Source of the DNA: Kiritimatiellales bacterium
GTDB lineage: Bacteria > Verrucomicrobiota > Kiritimatiellia > Kiritimatiellales > Pontiellaceae
NCBI GenBank assembly: GCA_003246265.1
Contig: QKAU01000012.1
Span: 1 to 64,000, forward strand
Direction: 5' to 3'
Length of the DNA stretch: 64,000 nt
How positions within the stretch are numbered: position 1 is the first letter of the stretch; every line of letters begins with the position of its first letter. The notes under the pieces are model-generated. The model saw only the letters and a program-made list of their open reading frames with translations. It made no database searches and was not told where the DNA came from. A program made the translations under genes and the position numbers. Shown piece by piece: positions 1 to 8,941 of this stretch.

Positions 1-66
1 GCCGCCGCTTCATGATCTAGGGCGCGGTTCACGGATGGGATGCCGTTCTGCCGATTTCACTGGCAG

Positions 67-88
67 GGACGGCTGTCCCCAGCCGTCC
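67..88. repeat. Perfect intergenic palindrome (9-bp stem)
   Basis: GGACGGCTG (67-75) and CAGCCGTCC (80-88) are perfect complements around a 4-nt loop. There is no T-run, so it is not a canonical terminator. It could be a dispersed palindromic repeat; only one copy was noticed in this window. Confidence 0.5.
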
Positions 89-174
89 ACGGCGGTGGGG
101 AATACACCTCCACCCATTTGCGGACGACCAACCGTTATCTGCTCTAATCTGCTGGCCAAGGCGAGCGCTTGAGG

Positions 175-199
175 CCGCCCCGGATTCCGGGGCGGTTTT
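175..199 (+). terminator. Rho-independent terminator of an upstream gene
   Basis: A perfect 9-bp GC-rich stem, CCGCCCCGG (175-183) and CCGGGGCGG (187-195), with a 3-nt loop is followed by TTTT (196-199). It would end a plus-strand transcript entering from the left of the window; no upstream gene is recognisable in the first 170 bases. It insulates the sulfatase at 362. Confidence 0.75.
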
Positions 200-246
200 C
201 CATTTCTGCGACGAGAGGCCGGGGTGCACGTTGGTCCGGCATGCGG

Positions 247-285
247 TGCAAGATCGGCAAGGTCTAATATCGAAACGGCGTTGTA
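247..285 (+). promoter_or_regulatory. Family 2 regulatory/promoter element, copy A
   Basis: TGCAAGATCG starts at 247, TAATAT at 265 (+18) and CGGC..TGT follows with GGC at 277 (+30). The same blocks at the same spacing recur at 17135 (partly), 23735, 25726 and 28854. The TAAT block resembles a -10 element. The sulfatase start lies about 80 nt downstream. The binding factor is unknown. Confidence 0.5.
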
Positions 286-361
286 CAGCCGTGCCTTCCC
301 GTGGGATAGTGGAATCCGACAGGCAGTGGGTGGAAATAGCGCAAGGAAGGGCTGGGTGCAT

Positions 362-1990
362 ATGATGAAAAAATGGCTGGTTGTTGCGTTCTGTTTGGTC
401 CTCCAGATTCCGATCCTCGAGGCCGCGGCATCGAAGTCGGCATCCGCCCGGCCGAACATCCTGTTCATCGCCGTCGACGACCTGCGCCCGGAGCTGGGGT
501 GCTACGGATTCCCGGCGGTCAAGAGCCCGAACATCGACAAGCTGGCCGCCGCCGGACGCGTCTTCGACCGGGCCTATTGCCAATACGCGATCTGCGGACC
601 CTCGCGGGCGAGCCTGCTGACCGGGCTGAGGCCCGATACGCTGAAGATCGAGGAGATCGACACCCTGTTCCGCAATACGGTTCCGGACTGCGTGACGCTG
701 CCCCAGTATCTCAGGCAGAACGGCTACGAAACCCTCTACATCGGCAAGATTTTCCACCCCGGACAGGAAGACGATGCCCACTCGTGGGACCGGCGCCTCG
801 CGCTGCCGGGCAAGGGGGCCTACAATGCCGGGGGATACATGCTCCCGGAAAGCAATGCCATCGTGAAGCAACGGCGGGAAGAAGCGCTGGCCAAGTATGG
901 CCAGGAAGTCCTGCGCGAAGGGTTGGGCGGAGGTCCGGCCTGGGAGGCGGCGGACGTGCCGGACGGCGAATATCTCGACGGCCGGGTCGCCGACGGGGCC
1001 ATCGAGACCCTGAAGGAGCTGAAGAAGGGCGGGAAGCCGTTCTTCCTGGGCGTCGGCTTCCACAAGCCCCACCTCCCGTTTGTCGCCCCAAAGAAGTATT
1101 TCGACCTCTACGATCTCGACAAGATCGAGCTGACCGGCGTGCGCAATCCTCCGGTCAACGGCCCGACGATCGCCCTGCACAGTTCCTTCGAGCTGCGTAC
1201 CCGCACCCTGGTGCCGACCAGCGGCCCGATCGACGACGCCACCTCGCGCGAGCTGCTGCGCGCCTACTATGCCTGCGCCAGCTTCATCGATGCGCAGGTG
1301 GGCCGCGTGCTCGCCGAACTCGATGCGCAGGGGCTGCGCGACAGCACCATCATCGTCCTGTGGGGCGACCACGGCTGGCATCTGGGCGAGTACGGCATCT
1401 GGGGCAAGGCCACGGACTACGAGGTGGCTACCCGCGTCCCGCTCATCGTTTCCACGCCCGCCATGGCCAGCCCCGGAGCCAAGACGGAAGGGCTGGTCGA
1501 ATTCGTCGACATCTATCCGACCCTGTGCGAGCTTGCCGGGCTGCCGCCTCCCGCCGAACTGGAGGGGGCCAGCTTCGTGCCCCTGCTCAAGGATCCCGCC
1601 GCCGTCGTGAAGGATGCCGCCTTCAGCCAGTTCCCGTCGCCGGCCCTGCGCGAATGGGCGGCGCGGCCGCTCTCGGCGGCCATGCGCGAAACCTTTTTCG
1701 GTCCCGTCATCGCCGAGGTGGAGTCCCAGTTGAAGCAGGAGCATGGGGACCGCTACGATGAAGACCTCTTCTCGAACCACCTGATGGGCTACTCGATGCG
1801 CACCGACCGCTACCGCCTGACCCTCTGGCTGGACCGCCGCGACCTGTCGGTCCCGCCACTGGCCGTGGAACTCTACGACCACGAGGCCGATCCGGACGAA
1901 ACCGTGAACATCGCGCAAAGCCATCCCGAGCTGGTGGCGGAGCTGTCGAAGCGGCTCCACGCCGGCTGGAAGGAAAGCCTGCGGCAATAG
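362..1990 (+). CDS. Secreted formylglycine sulfatase, iduronate-2-sulfatase-like
   Basis: This is a type I sulfatase of the alkaline phosphatase superfamily, predicted to remove sulfate esters from a polysaccharide outside the cytoplasm. The start at 362 (MMKKW) gives a signal peptide (residues 1-22) and has AAGGAAGGG about 12 nt upstream; an in-frame extension back to 224 lacks a signal sequence. The metal-binding DD follows RPNILFIAVDD. The formylglycine site is C78 in CGPSRAS, and WGDHGWHLGEYGIWGK is the typical late metal/active-site block. Length (542 aa) is normal for the family. It is a close paralogue of the sulfatase at 38932. No sulfatase-maturating radical SAM enzyme is encoded in this window, so maturation must depend on a gene elsewhere. 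It appears monocistronic, preceded by a family 2 element. The exact substrate cannot be read from sequence. Confidence 0.93.
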   Translation: MMKKWLVVAFCLVLQIPILEAAASKSASARPNILFIAVDDLRPELGCYGFPAVKSPNIDKLAAAGRVFDRAYCQYAICGPSRASLLTGLRPDTLKIEEIDTLFRNTVPDCVTLPQYLRQNGYETLYIGKIFHPGQEDDAHSWDRRLALPGKGAYNAGGYMLPESNAIVKQRREEALAKYGQEVLREGLGGGPAWEAADVPDGEYLDGRVADGAIETLKELKKGGKPFFLGVGFHKPHLPFVAPKKYFDLYDLDKIELTGVRNPPVNGPTIALHSSFELRTRTLVPTSGPIDDATSRELLRAYYACASFIDAQVGRVLAELDAQGLRDSTIIVLWGDHGWHLGEYGIWGKATDYEVATRVPLIVSTPAMASPGAKTEGLVEFVDIYPTLCELAGLPPPAELEGASFVPLLKDPAAVVKDAAFSQFPSPALREWAARPLSAAMRETFFGPVIAEVESQLKQEHGDRYDEDLFSNHLMGYSMRTDRYRLTLWLDRRDLSVPPLAVELYDHEADPDETVNIAQSHPELVAELSKRLHAGWKESLRQ

Positions 1991-2043
1991 CCCGAATGGA
2001 AGCATGGTGCGCCCTGCTACCGCGGGTACGTCGTCTCCCCTAC

Positions 2044-2088
2044 CTGTTTATTTGACTAGTAGACGCCATCCCGAAGCCTGCCTAACGT
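2044..2088 (+). promoter_or_regulatory. Family 1 operator/promoter, copy 1 (upstream of sensor kinase)
   Basis: CTGTTTA (2044-2050), two bases, then TGACTAG (2053-2059) followed by TAGA form the weakest of four dyads. A TAACGT hexamer lies 30 nt after the start of TGACTAG (2083-2088). Its location ahead of the two-component genes would allow autoregulation if the cognate regulator binds here. Confidence 0.55.
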
Positions 2089-2220
2089 CTGGCCCTGACG
2101 GTGGGGTGTTGGGCCCTGGAGGCAGGGTGGATCATCGGCGACATGTATTGACGGCTCCGCAGCGCCTGGCCACACTTTCTCTCCAGGTTTCGTGAACCGA
2201 CGGCAAGGAGCGGCACAAGG

Positions 2221-5052
2221 ATGTGGAGCGTGAAGACGATGAATTCCAGGCCGGGCGCGCCCGGGGCCATATCGATGCTCCTGCTGCTTGCGCTGCAAGT
2301 CGCCAGCGCACAGACCATCCAGTTCGACTTCTGCGAGCTGGAAGGCTTTGAGAGCGGCGACATCAACAACCATCCCCGCTGGGTGAGCTACGCCAAGGCC
2401 AACGTGGTCGATGCGGCGGGGTCGGGCCATGTGCAACTCTCGCCCGAAGCGGAATGGGTGAATTCCATCTGCGCCATCGGCGTAGCGTCGAAGGATGCGC
2501 TGCTCAAGGCGTCTGCGCGGCTTTCCTTTTCCGAAGGGTTTGCCAGTGGGCGCGGCGATCTTTTCAGCCTCGTTGCGATGGAGTCCCCCCACATCGACGT
2601 GCCGGCTTTGCGCGTTGCCTTGAGGCGGGTCGACGACCGCTACCTGCTGTTCTTCAAGTCCTCCGCCGGGAATCCGGTCTTTTCCCGCGCGGTGGACCGG
2701 TCGGAACTTGGGTTTGGCGGGGAACTCCACAGGTCCGGCGACGAACTCGGACTGACGATGGGCCTGCTCCGGGGAAGCAAACCCGAAATATGGGTCGTGG
2801 AAACGGTGCTTTCGAACCTGACCCGGTCGGTCGAGCTCCTCTCTCTATCCCTCACCAATGTGGCAACGACCGCCGAATTCCACGACGCTCCCGCATGCTA
2901 TTTCGGTTTCAGCTCATCCATGCGGGAAAAGAGCCATGGTGCCGAAAACCGGCAGGTAGGCTACTTCGAAGTCGCGCGGAGCGGTGCCGAGGATCCGGCG
3001 TTGCCGGCGGCGAACGGCACGGCGGCGACTCCGAGGTTCGGCTTCAGCCCCCTGTACGGCGCGGGCCGCGGGTCCGACGGTTGGACCGCCGGGAAAAAAG
3101 TGGCGTTGCTCGACATCCCCCACACGGTGAACGAACTGAGGGACAAGCAGCAGGGACTGCAGGCGGAACTGGCCATGCTGCCCATGCTCAACGACACCCT
3201 CCAGTTCGAAGCCTATGGATACCACAGCGGCTACTTCCCGGTACTCCGCGAACTTCCCGCCAATCCCCGTTGGACGCTCGATTTCACCTTCAACCCCAAC
3301 ATCTCGCTCTCCAAGATCATCCTCGTGCCGGCGGTGGACCACCGCTACGGCCAATTGAGCAGCTATGGCTTTCCGGAACGCTTCCGCGTGCTGACGGTAT
3401 CCGCCGACGGCAGCGCCCACGTGGCGCAGGAGTGGATGGATGCGGACTGTCCGGATCCCGGCCGATATCCGGTGATCATCGATGTGCCGCACGCCGGCGA
3501 CTGCAAGGTCCGGATCGAGGTTTTCCGCGGATGCGAGGATGGCGGCCGGGAAATGTTCGCACTCGATGAACTCTTCGGGGTCATGGGCATGGCGGACCAC
3601 CCCTGCATCGAAGTGAAGGCCAGCTCCGAATTCGAGTCGCCTCCCTACTGGGGGAAGCGGTTCCTGATCGACCGCAAGACCAGCCTGGGGCTGCCGCTGG
3701 ATGTACGGTTCGACATCGGGGCCAATGGTTCCGATAAGGATTTTGTCGTTACGTTCGATGCCCCGCCGCCCTCCAACAGCTGCGTGGTCGAACTGGATTT
3801 GGGCGAAAACAGGAAAATGGGGTGGATTACGCTCTTCCCGGCCCAGTCGTCGCAAGGGATCATGACGCCGGGATTCGGCTTTCCTGCAACCTTGGCGCTG
3901 GAGATGGTCGTGGATGCCGGCGACGGGGAGCGCGGCGTGACGCGGCGCGTTCCGTGGGACTGGAGAACGCTCAGGCCCGGCAACAACATCGTGCGGCTTC
4001 CAGGCGCGGACATGAGTGGAAGGTGGATGCGGATCCACGTCGACGACCTGCCCTTGCGCAACGGGAAGCCCACGTTCGCCATGGGGGAATTCCATGTTTT
4101 CCGCCAGGAAACAACCTATCCCATCAGGGCGATCCGCCTGGAGGGCTTCCCCGAGGAGGCGGCTTCCCGCATCCATCTGCTGATGGACGGGAAGTCGGGA
4201 GGGCATCCAATCATGTTTCCGATGGATTGGCTCCACCTGATCGAACGCCGAAACCATCTCACCCATTCCCTGACGGAGGTCACCGAGGCCGAAAACCTGC
4301 TGCAGCAGCAGTGGAACCGGTTCTGGAGAATCTCCATTTCCAGCACGGTCCTCCTCCTGGCACTCGCTGCGGTTGCCATAGCGGTGACGGTGACCCTTCA
4401 GCGGCAGAAGTCGCTCCGGGAGCTGAAATGGCGCATAGCGCGCGACCTGCATGACGAGGTGGGCAGCAGCCTGGGCAGCATCTCGCTTACGGCAGAGCGG
4501 CTGGAGGCCGACCTTCAGGACGCAGGCATGCGAAGCGACCTGTTCGAATTGGGTCTCCTGGCGCGCGAGGCTTCGGCCTCGCTCCGCGACGTGGTCTGGG
4601 TGATCGACCAGAGCGAAATCCGCCTCCCCGTGCTGGTACAAAAGCTCATCGACCGGGCGGAACGGACGCTGCGCGGCATGGAACTGACGGTGGAGGTGCC
4701 CTCGGACATTCCGGACCACGTGGTCCCGCTGAGTTGCAAGCGGCATCTGATCATGTTCTTCAAGGAGGTCATCCACAACTGTGCCCGGCACTCGGGGGCA
4801 ACGAAGGTATCCATCGCCATATCGACGGGCAACAACCACCTGCAATTGAGCATACGCGACAACGGGTGCGGCTTCGACCCCGGCCAGGCGAGGGATGGAT
4901 GGGGGCTCGACAGCCTGAGGAAGCGGGCCGAAGAGCTGGGTGGAACCGTCAGGATCCATACCGCCCCGGGAGAGGGCACCGCGATCGAACTGGCCATTCC
5001 CCAGTCAACGTTGTTTACCCGGAACGACCACTATTATAAAACATCGAACTAG
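2221..5052 (+). CDS. Membrane sensor histidine kinase, NarL/DegS type, with a giant periplasmic sensor
   Basis: This is the sensor half of a two-component system. Order in 943 aa: signal peptide (about 1-30), a beta-rich domain (about 35-265), two discoidin/galactose-binding-like repeats (about 310-480 and 490-665), one membrane helix (about 704-726), then a HisKA_3 dimerisation helix with H744 in RDLHDEVG and a HATPase_c domain (about 835-935) with FKEVIHNCARHS and DNGCGFD. The sensor's start (EGFESGD) and end resemble the first domains of the secreted proteins at 8942 and 23905, suggesting related ligands. The start at 2221 has AAGGAG at 2205; M7 is an alternative. The response regulator follows 20 nt downstream. 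A family 1 dyad lies upstream. The ligand is unknown; a galactan oligosaccharide is an inference from context. Confidence 0.88.
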   Translation: MWSVKTMNSRPGAPGAISMLLLLALQVASAQTIQFDFCELEGFESGDINNHPRWVSYAKANVVDAAGSGHVQLSPEAEWVNSICAIGVASKDALLKASARLSFSEGFASGRGDLFSLVAMESPHIDVPALRVALRRVDDRYLLFFKSSAGNPVFSRAVDRSELGFGGELHRSGDELGLTMGLLRGSKPEIWVVETVLSNLTRSVELLSLSLTNVATTAEFHDAPACYFGFSSSMREKSHGAENRQVGYFEVARSGAEDPALPAANGTAATPRFGFSPLYGAGRGSDGWTAGKKVALLDIPHTVNELRDKQQGLQAELAMLPMLNDTLQFEAYGYHSGYFPVLRELPANPRWTLDFTFNPNISLSKIILVPAVDHRYGQLSSYGFPERFRVLTVSADGSAHVAQEWMDADCPDPGRYPVIIDVPHAGDCKVRIEVFRGCEDGGREMFALDELFGVMGMADHPCIEVKASSEFESPPYWGKRFLIDRKTSLGLPLDVRFDIGANGSDKDFVVTFDAPPPSNSCVVELDLGENRKMGWITLFPAQSSQGIMTPGFGFPATLALEMVVDAGDGERGVTRRVPWDWRTLRPGNNIVRLPGADMSGRWMRIHVDDLPLRNGKPTFAMGEFHVFRQETTYPIRAIRLEGFPEEAASRIHLLMDGKSGGHPIMFPMDWLHLIERRNHLTHSLTEVTEAENLLQQQWNRFWRISISSTVLLLALAAVAIAVTVTLQRQKSLRELKWRIARDLHDEVGSSLGSISLTAERLEADLQDAGMRSDLFELGLLAREASASLRDVVWVIDQSEIRLPVLVQKLIDRAERTLRGMELTVEVPSDIPDHVVPLSCKRHLIMFFKEVIHNCARHSGATKVSIAISTGNNHLQLSIRDNGCGFDPGQARDGWGLDSLRKRAEELGGTVRIHTAPGEGTAIELAIPQSTLFTRNDHYYKTSN

Positions 5053-5072
5053 GCAGGTAGGCGGAGAGGCAC

Positions 5073-5708
5073 ATGATACCGATCGATGTATGGATTGTCG
5101 AGGATGACGCAGGCTACCGCCGGAACCTGCGCCAGTCGCTCGCGCGGGAGAAGCACATTACATGCAGCCGGGTTTTCCCTTCCTGCGTCGAATTCCTGCA
5201 GGCCATCCGGTCGGGGGATTCCCCGGACCTGGTCCTCATGGATCTGGGATTGCCGGGGATGGGCGGCGTCGAAGGCATACGGGAACTCGGGAAGATCGCT
5301 CCGGATGTCACCGTCATCGTGCTGACCGTAATGGAGAACAAGGAAAAGGTGATCGAATCGCTGGATGCCGGTGCGGCGGGCTATCTGTTGAAATCCTCCT
5401 CCATCCGCGAAATCGTCGAAGGGCTGCAGCAGGTCTTCGTGGGCGGGGCCGCACTGAGCCCCGCCGTGGCCAAGATCGTGCTCGAAGAGGTCCGCAAGCC
5501 CGCGCCCACCGAGTCCTTCAACCTGTCCGATCGCGAGGTGGACGTGCTGGAGCAGCTGGCGGAAGGGTTGTCGGTGAAGGAGATCGCCGCGGTGCTGGAC
5601 ATCAGCCGTGCCACGGCCGCGTTCCACCTCGGCAACATCTACCAGAAGCTCAATGTGCAGTCCCAGACCGGCGCAGTGGCCAAGGCCCTGCGCGCCGGCA
5701 TCATCTAG
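5073..5708 (+). CDS. NarL/LuxR-family response regulator
   Basis: This 211-aa response regulator has an N-terminal receiver domain (acidic cluster EDD at about 10-12, phosphoacceptor D57 in LMDLGLPG, conserved K107 in YLLKS) and a C-terminal LuxR-type helix-turn-helix (about 147-208; LSDREVDVLEQLAEGLSVKEIA). It is the evident partner of the HisKA_3 kinase just upstream, with which it should be co-transcribed. NarL-family regulators bind DNA as dimers at short inverted repeats. That makes the four CTAkTCA-N2-TGACTAG dyads upstream of 2221, 5928, 13966 and 19230 the best candidate targets. The assignment of these targets is inference; the gene identity is secure. Confidence 0.95.
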   Translation: MIPIDVWIVEDDAGYRRNLRQSLAREKHITCSRVFPSCVEFLQAIRSGDSPDLVLMDLGLPGMGGVEGIRELGKIAPDVTVIVLTVMENKEKVIESLDAGAAGYLLKSSSIREIVEGLQQVFVGGAALSPAVAKIVLEEVRKPAPTESFNLSDREVDVLEQLAEGLSVKEIAAVLDISRATAAFHLGNIYQKLNVQSQTGAVAKALRAGII

Positions 5709-5791
5709 CGCCTCCCAGCGGTCTTGCCCGGCAACCGGCCGCGGACATGCGCAAAGGGCTCTCCCATCGCCGGTTTGGTCCCGGATCCGGC

Positions 5792-5837
5792 CTATTCACA
5801 TGACTAGTAGATCTGGCCAATTCCCCTGGTGTAAACC
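5792..5837 (+). promoter_or_regulatory. Family 1 operator/promoter, copy 2 (upstream of giant sulfatase)
   Basis: CTATTCA (5792-5798), two bases, TGACTAG (5801-5807) and TAGA form a near-perfect dyad (one mismatch). TAAACC at 5832 lies 31 nt after the TGACTAG start. The dyad centre would sit roughly 40-45 nt upstream of a start site, typical for an activator adjoining the -35 region. Confidence 0.6.
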
Positions 5838-5927
5838 TATCCGTATCTGGTCGGGAAAGTAGCCGGGCCAAGGAGGGCATCCCACGTGCGGATGTGCTGG
5901 ACCAGGCAAAAAGGAAGGGAACCGGGG

Positions 5928-8816
5928 ATGAAAAAGTTGGCAATTGGTATTTCGGCATGGGTAGTGGTCGCGGTTGCGCAGGGCGGCACGATGGTCCATT
6001 GGGGGGCCGCGGATACGGGCGCGGACATGTTTGCCGCTTCGGCGAACCATAATCCCAAGCCGTCGGCCTACTATACCCCCGGCAACGTGTTTGGCGATGA
6101 AACCGTGCACGACGGCTCTTCCGTGGCGCCGGTCGAGTCGCAGACCTACAACGTCGCCGCCTATGCGGACGGCGTCCTGAGCATCTCCAAGGACATCGAT
6201 TCCGTGGTCGGTGCCGCCGCCACGGAGGGCGGGGACTCCATCTTTGTCCAGGACGCCCTGTGGACCTCCATGCAGGCGATGGTCGTATGGGAAAACTTCG
6301 CCACCACCAACACCACGCTCGAGTCCATTGCCATGGGCGGACGGTGCGTCGGCGACAGCGGCACCCTCTGCTACCTGATCGAGAAGGACAACGGTGGATC
6401 CACGGCATGGTACATCAGTGCGCCGAGCCTTACGCTCGGTACCGCCTACGTTTCCACCTCCACCACCAATCCCGCTGCGCTTAGCTGGTACGAATTCACC
6501 CCGCTCAGCGGCGACGGCGGGATCATCGGCGATGTGGCCTTCCCAGGCATGGACAACATCACCTCCGTCGGCGTCTACGTCGACGTCGTCAAGGCCACCA
6601 GCGGGAACGTCGGCTTCAAGCTCAACTATTTCAGCGCCACCTCGGCGGGCACCAACGCACCTCCCGCCAACCAGCCGCCCATGTTCACCAGCAATCCGAT
6701 CATCAAGCCGAACGCCGATATCGGCGAGGCCTACACCAACAGCATCGCCGGCGACGCCACCGATCCGGAGGGCGATCCGATGGGCTTCTCGAAGGCCTCC
6801 GGTCCGGACTGGCTGCAAGTGGCGGCCGACGGCACGATCTCGGGTACACCGGCTTCGACCAATGTGGGGTTGAACGTTTTCGCTGTCCATGTATCGGCGA
6901 CGGGCGGCGTGGATAGCGCCACGTTGCGGATTACGGTCAATGCCCCGCCGCCGGACCCGACCGGATGGGACGATTTCGTGGCCGCCTTTGGCCTGGGCGG
7001 CACCATGGACGACGATGCCGACCACGACGGCGTGCTGGACGTCTACGAATTCGCGCACGGCGGCAACCCGACGAATCCGGCGGACCGGGGAACCGAACCC
7101 CGCATCGCCTATGGTTCCAACGATGTCGTGAGCTTCATCTGCATGGAAACCGCCCACACCAACCCGGGCATCGCCTATACGGCCGAATGGATCGATCGGC
7201 TGACCACCAACACCTGGAGCCAGGATTGGGACCGCACCAACACGGTGGCGGCCGCGCTCGCCGGCTACAACGAAGTGGAGCGGCAAATCAGCGGGGCTGG
7301 CCGCGAGCAGCTCTTCTTCCGCAACCGGCTCTTCCCCGCGACCGTTCCGCCTTCCGGCGGCCGCCCCAACATCGTCTTCATCCTGTGCGACGATCTGGGC
7401 TATTCCGATGTTGGATTCAGTGCCGAATACAGCCGTGCCCGCTGGGGATCGCAGACGACCCTGGTACAGAAGAGCCCAGCGGTGGAAACCCCCGAGATCG
7501 ACAGCCTGGCCAACAACGGCATGATCTTCGCGCAGGCCTACATTCCCCATCCGTTCTGCGGGCCCAGCCGCATGGGACTCATGTCCGGACGCTATCCGCA
7601 CCATTTCGGCGCGGTGGAGAACCTGCCGTACGAAACCGCGGACCGTCCCGCCCAGGATATCCGCGATACCTACGGCTACCTGCCCGCGAACGATCTCGGG
7701 CTGCCGACCAGCGAAGTGACCATGGCCACCGTCCTCCAGGACGCCGGCTACCACACCGGTGCGATCGGCAAGTGGCACATGGGGGTTGCGCCCAACTACC
7801 ATCCGAACAACCGCGGCTTCGACTACTGGTTCGGATTCCTGGGCGGCGGCCACAACTACTATGCGCCGTGGATCTCCAAGTACGATCCCTCCGTGGTCAA
7901 CGACTACCAGTTCTGGCTGACCCGCAACAACGCCGAGACCAACATCCTCTCCGGGTACCTGACGGACATCCTTTCGGAGGACGCGGTCCACTTCATCAAC
8001 GACGCCCCGGCGGACCAGCCCTTCTTCCTCTACCTCTGCTACAACGCGCCGCACTCCCCGATGCAGGGCAAGTCCGAGGACCTGGTTGCGCGGTTCGGCG
8101 GCACCGGAGTCTATTCCAGCTATTCGGACCGGCAGAACCTCGTGGCCATGATGGATGCGGTCGACCGCGGCGTGGGGCAGATCGTCGACGCCCTGACGGC
8201 CAAGGGCGCGATGAACAATACGCTGATCGTCTTCCTCAGCGACAACGGCGGACGGGAGGTCGAGGACGATGCCGACAACTATCCGCTGCAGGGCGGGAAG
8301 GGCGACACGTACGACGGCGGCGTGCGCACGCCGATGTTCATGCACTATCCGGGGGTCATCCCCGCCGGCTCGATCTACGACCACGTGGTGACCGCATACG
8401 ACTTCTATCCGACCTTCGCCCGGCTGGGCGAGGCGACGATCCCCGGGACGAAGGTCCTTTCGGGCAGGGATATCTGGGATGCGGTCCTGTCCAACCAGAA
8501 CGCCCACCTCGACGACGTCATCATCTGGGCCCGCTACCAGAGCAACGGGTGGTCGCTGGGGCTGCGCAAGAACAACTACAAGGCCTGGCGCAAGAACTAC
8601 GGGGTCTGGGCCGTCTACGACCTGGCCCAGGACATCGACGAGAACAGCAGCATCGTCAACCAGCCCGCCGCGTCCGCCGCGCTCGACGCCATGCTTTCCA
8701 CGGCCCAGGAGTGGGGAACCCACGGGGAGGATCCGGAATGGTTCGATACGGACCAGTCGTATCTCAACTGGGAAGAGAACGGGATGCCGAAGTGGAACCA
8801 GTCGTTCAGCCGATAA
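5928..8816 (+). CDS. Giant multidomain secreted sulfatase
   Basis: The start at 5928 (MKKLAIG) has AAGGAAGGGA at 5911-5920 and leads into a signal peptide; the frame stays open 14 codons further upstream without one. Order in 962 aa: signal (1-20), beta-rich N-terminal domain (about 21-245), cadherin-like/He_PIG domain (about 249-345, starting NQPPMFTSNP), a Ca-loop module (DDDADHDGV to GGNPTNP, about 346-390) with a beta segment ending FFRNRLF, then a complete sulfatase domain (about 478-962). The sulfatase part has RPNIVFILCDD, formylglycine site C544 in CGPSRMG, GKWHMG and FLSDNGGR. Accessory modules placed N-terminal to the catalytic domain are unusual, since most sulfatases are about 500 aa and single-domain. 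The modules may anchor or target the enzyme to polymer (inference). Its architecture matches the protein at 11075. A family 1 element precedes it. Confidence 0.9.
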   Translation: MKKLAIGISAWVVVAVAQGGTMVHWGAADTGADMFAASANHNPKPSAYYTPGNVFGDETVHDGSSVAPVESQTYNVAAYADGVLSISKDIDSVVGAAATEGGDSIFVQDALWTSMQAMVVWENFATTNTTLESIAMGGRCVGDSGTLCYLIEKDNGGSTAWYISAPSLTLGTAYVSTSTTNPAALSWYEFTPLSGDGGIIGDVAFPGMDNITSVGVYVDVVKATSGNVGFKLNYFSATSAGTNAPPANQPPMFTSNPIIKPNADIGEAYTNSIAGDATDPEGDPMGFSKASGPDWLQVAADGTISGTPASTNVGLNVFAVHVSATGGVDSATLRITVNAPPPDPTGWDDFVAAFGLGGTMDDDADHDGVLDVYEFAHGGNPTNPADRGTEPRIAYGSNDVVSFICMETAHTNPGIAYTAEWIDRLTTNTWSQDWDRTNTVAAALAGYNEVERQISGAGREQLFFRNRLFPATVPPSGGRPNIVFILCDDLGYSDVGFSAEYSRARWGSQTTLVQKSPAVETPEIDSLANNGMIFAQAYIPHPFCGPSRMGLMSGRYPHHFGAVENLPYETADRPAQDIRDTYGYLPANDLGLPTSEVTMATVLQDAGYHTGAIGKWHMGVAPNYHPNNRGFDYWFGFLGGGHNYYAPWISKYDPSVVNDYQFWLTRNNAETNILSGYLTDILSEDAVHFINDAPADQPFFLYLCYNAPHSPMQGKSEDLVARFGGTGVYSSYSDRQNLVAMMDAVDRGVGQIVDALTAKGAMNNTLIVFLSDNGGREVEDDADNYPLQGGKGDTYDGGVRTPMFMHYPGVIPAGSIYDHVVTAYDFYPTFARLGEATIPGTKVLSGRDIWDAVLSNQNAHLDDVIIWARYQSNGWSLGLRKNNYKAWRKNYGVWAVYDLAQDIDENSSIVNQPAASAALDAMLSTAQEWGTHGEDPEWFDTDQSYLNWEENGMPKWNQSFSR

Positions 8817-8941
8817 CCGGGGTGTGGCGCTTGGAGGAAAACAGGTGGCATGGATGGGAGTCTGCGGACTCGGGGGATTGCAGCCCGGTGCCAGGGCTGG
8901 AGGATGAAAAGGGAACGATGCAAACCAGAGGAGAAGGAGAG

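Noticed and set aside
2052-2063. TTGACT within TTGACTAGTAGA as an ordinary -35 box
   Set aside because: Two of the four copies have A or C before TGACT. The conserved downstream hexamer lies 25 nt beyond the TTGACT end, too far for a -35/-10 pair, so a dyad operator explains the data better.
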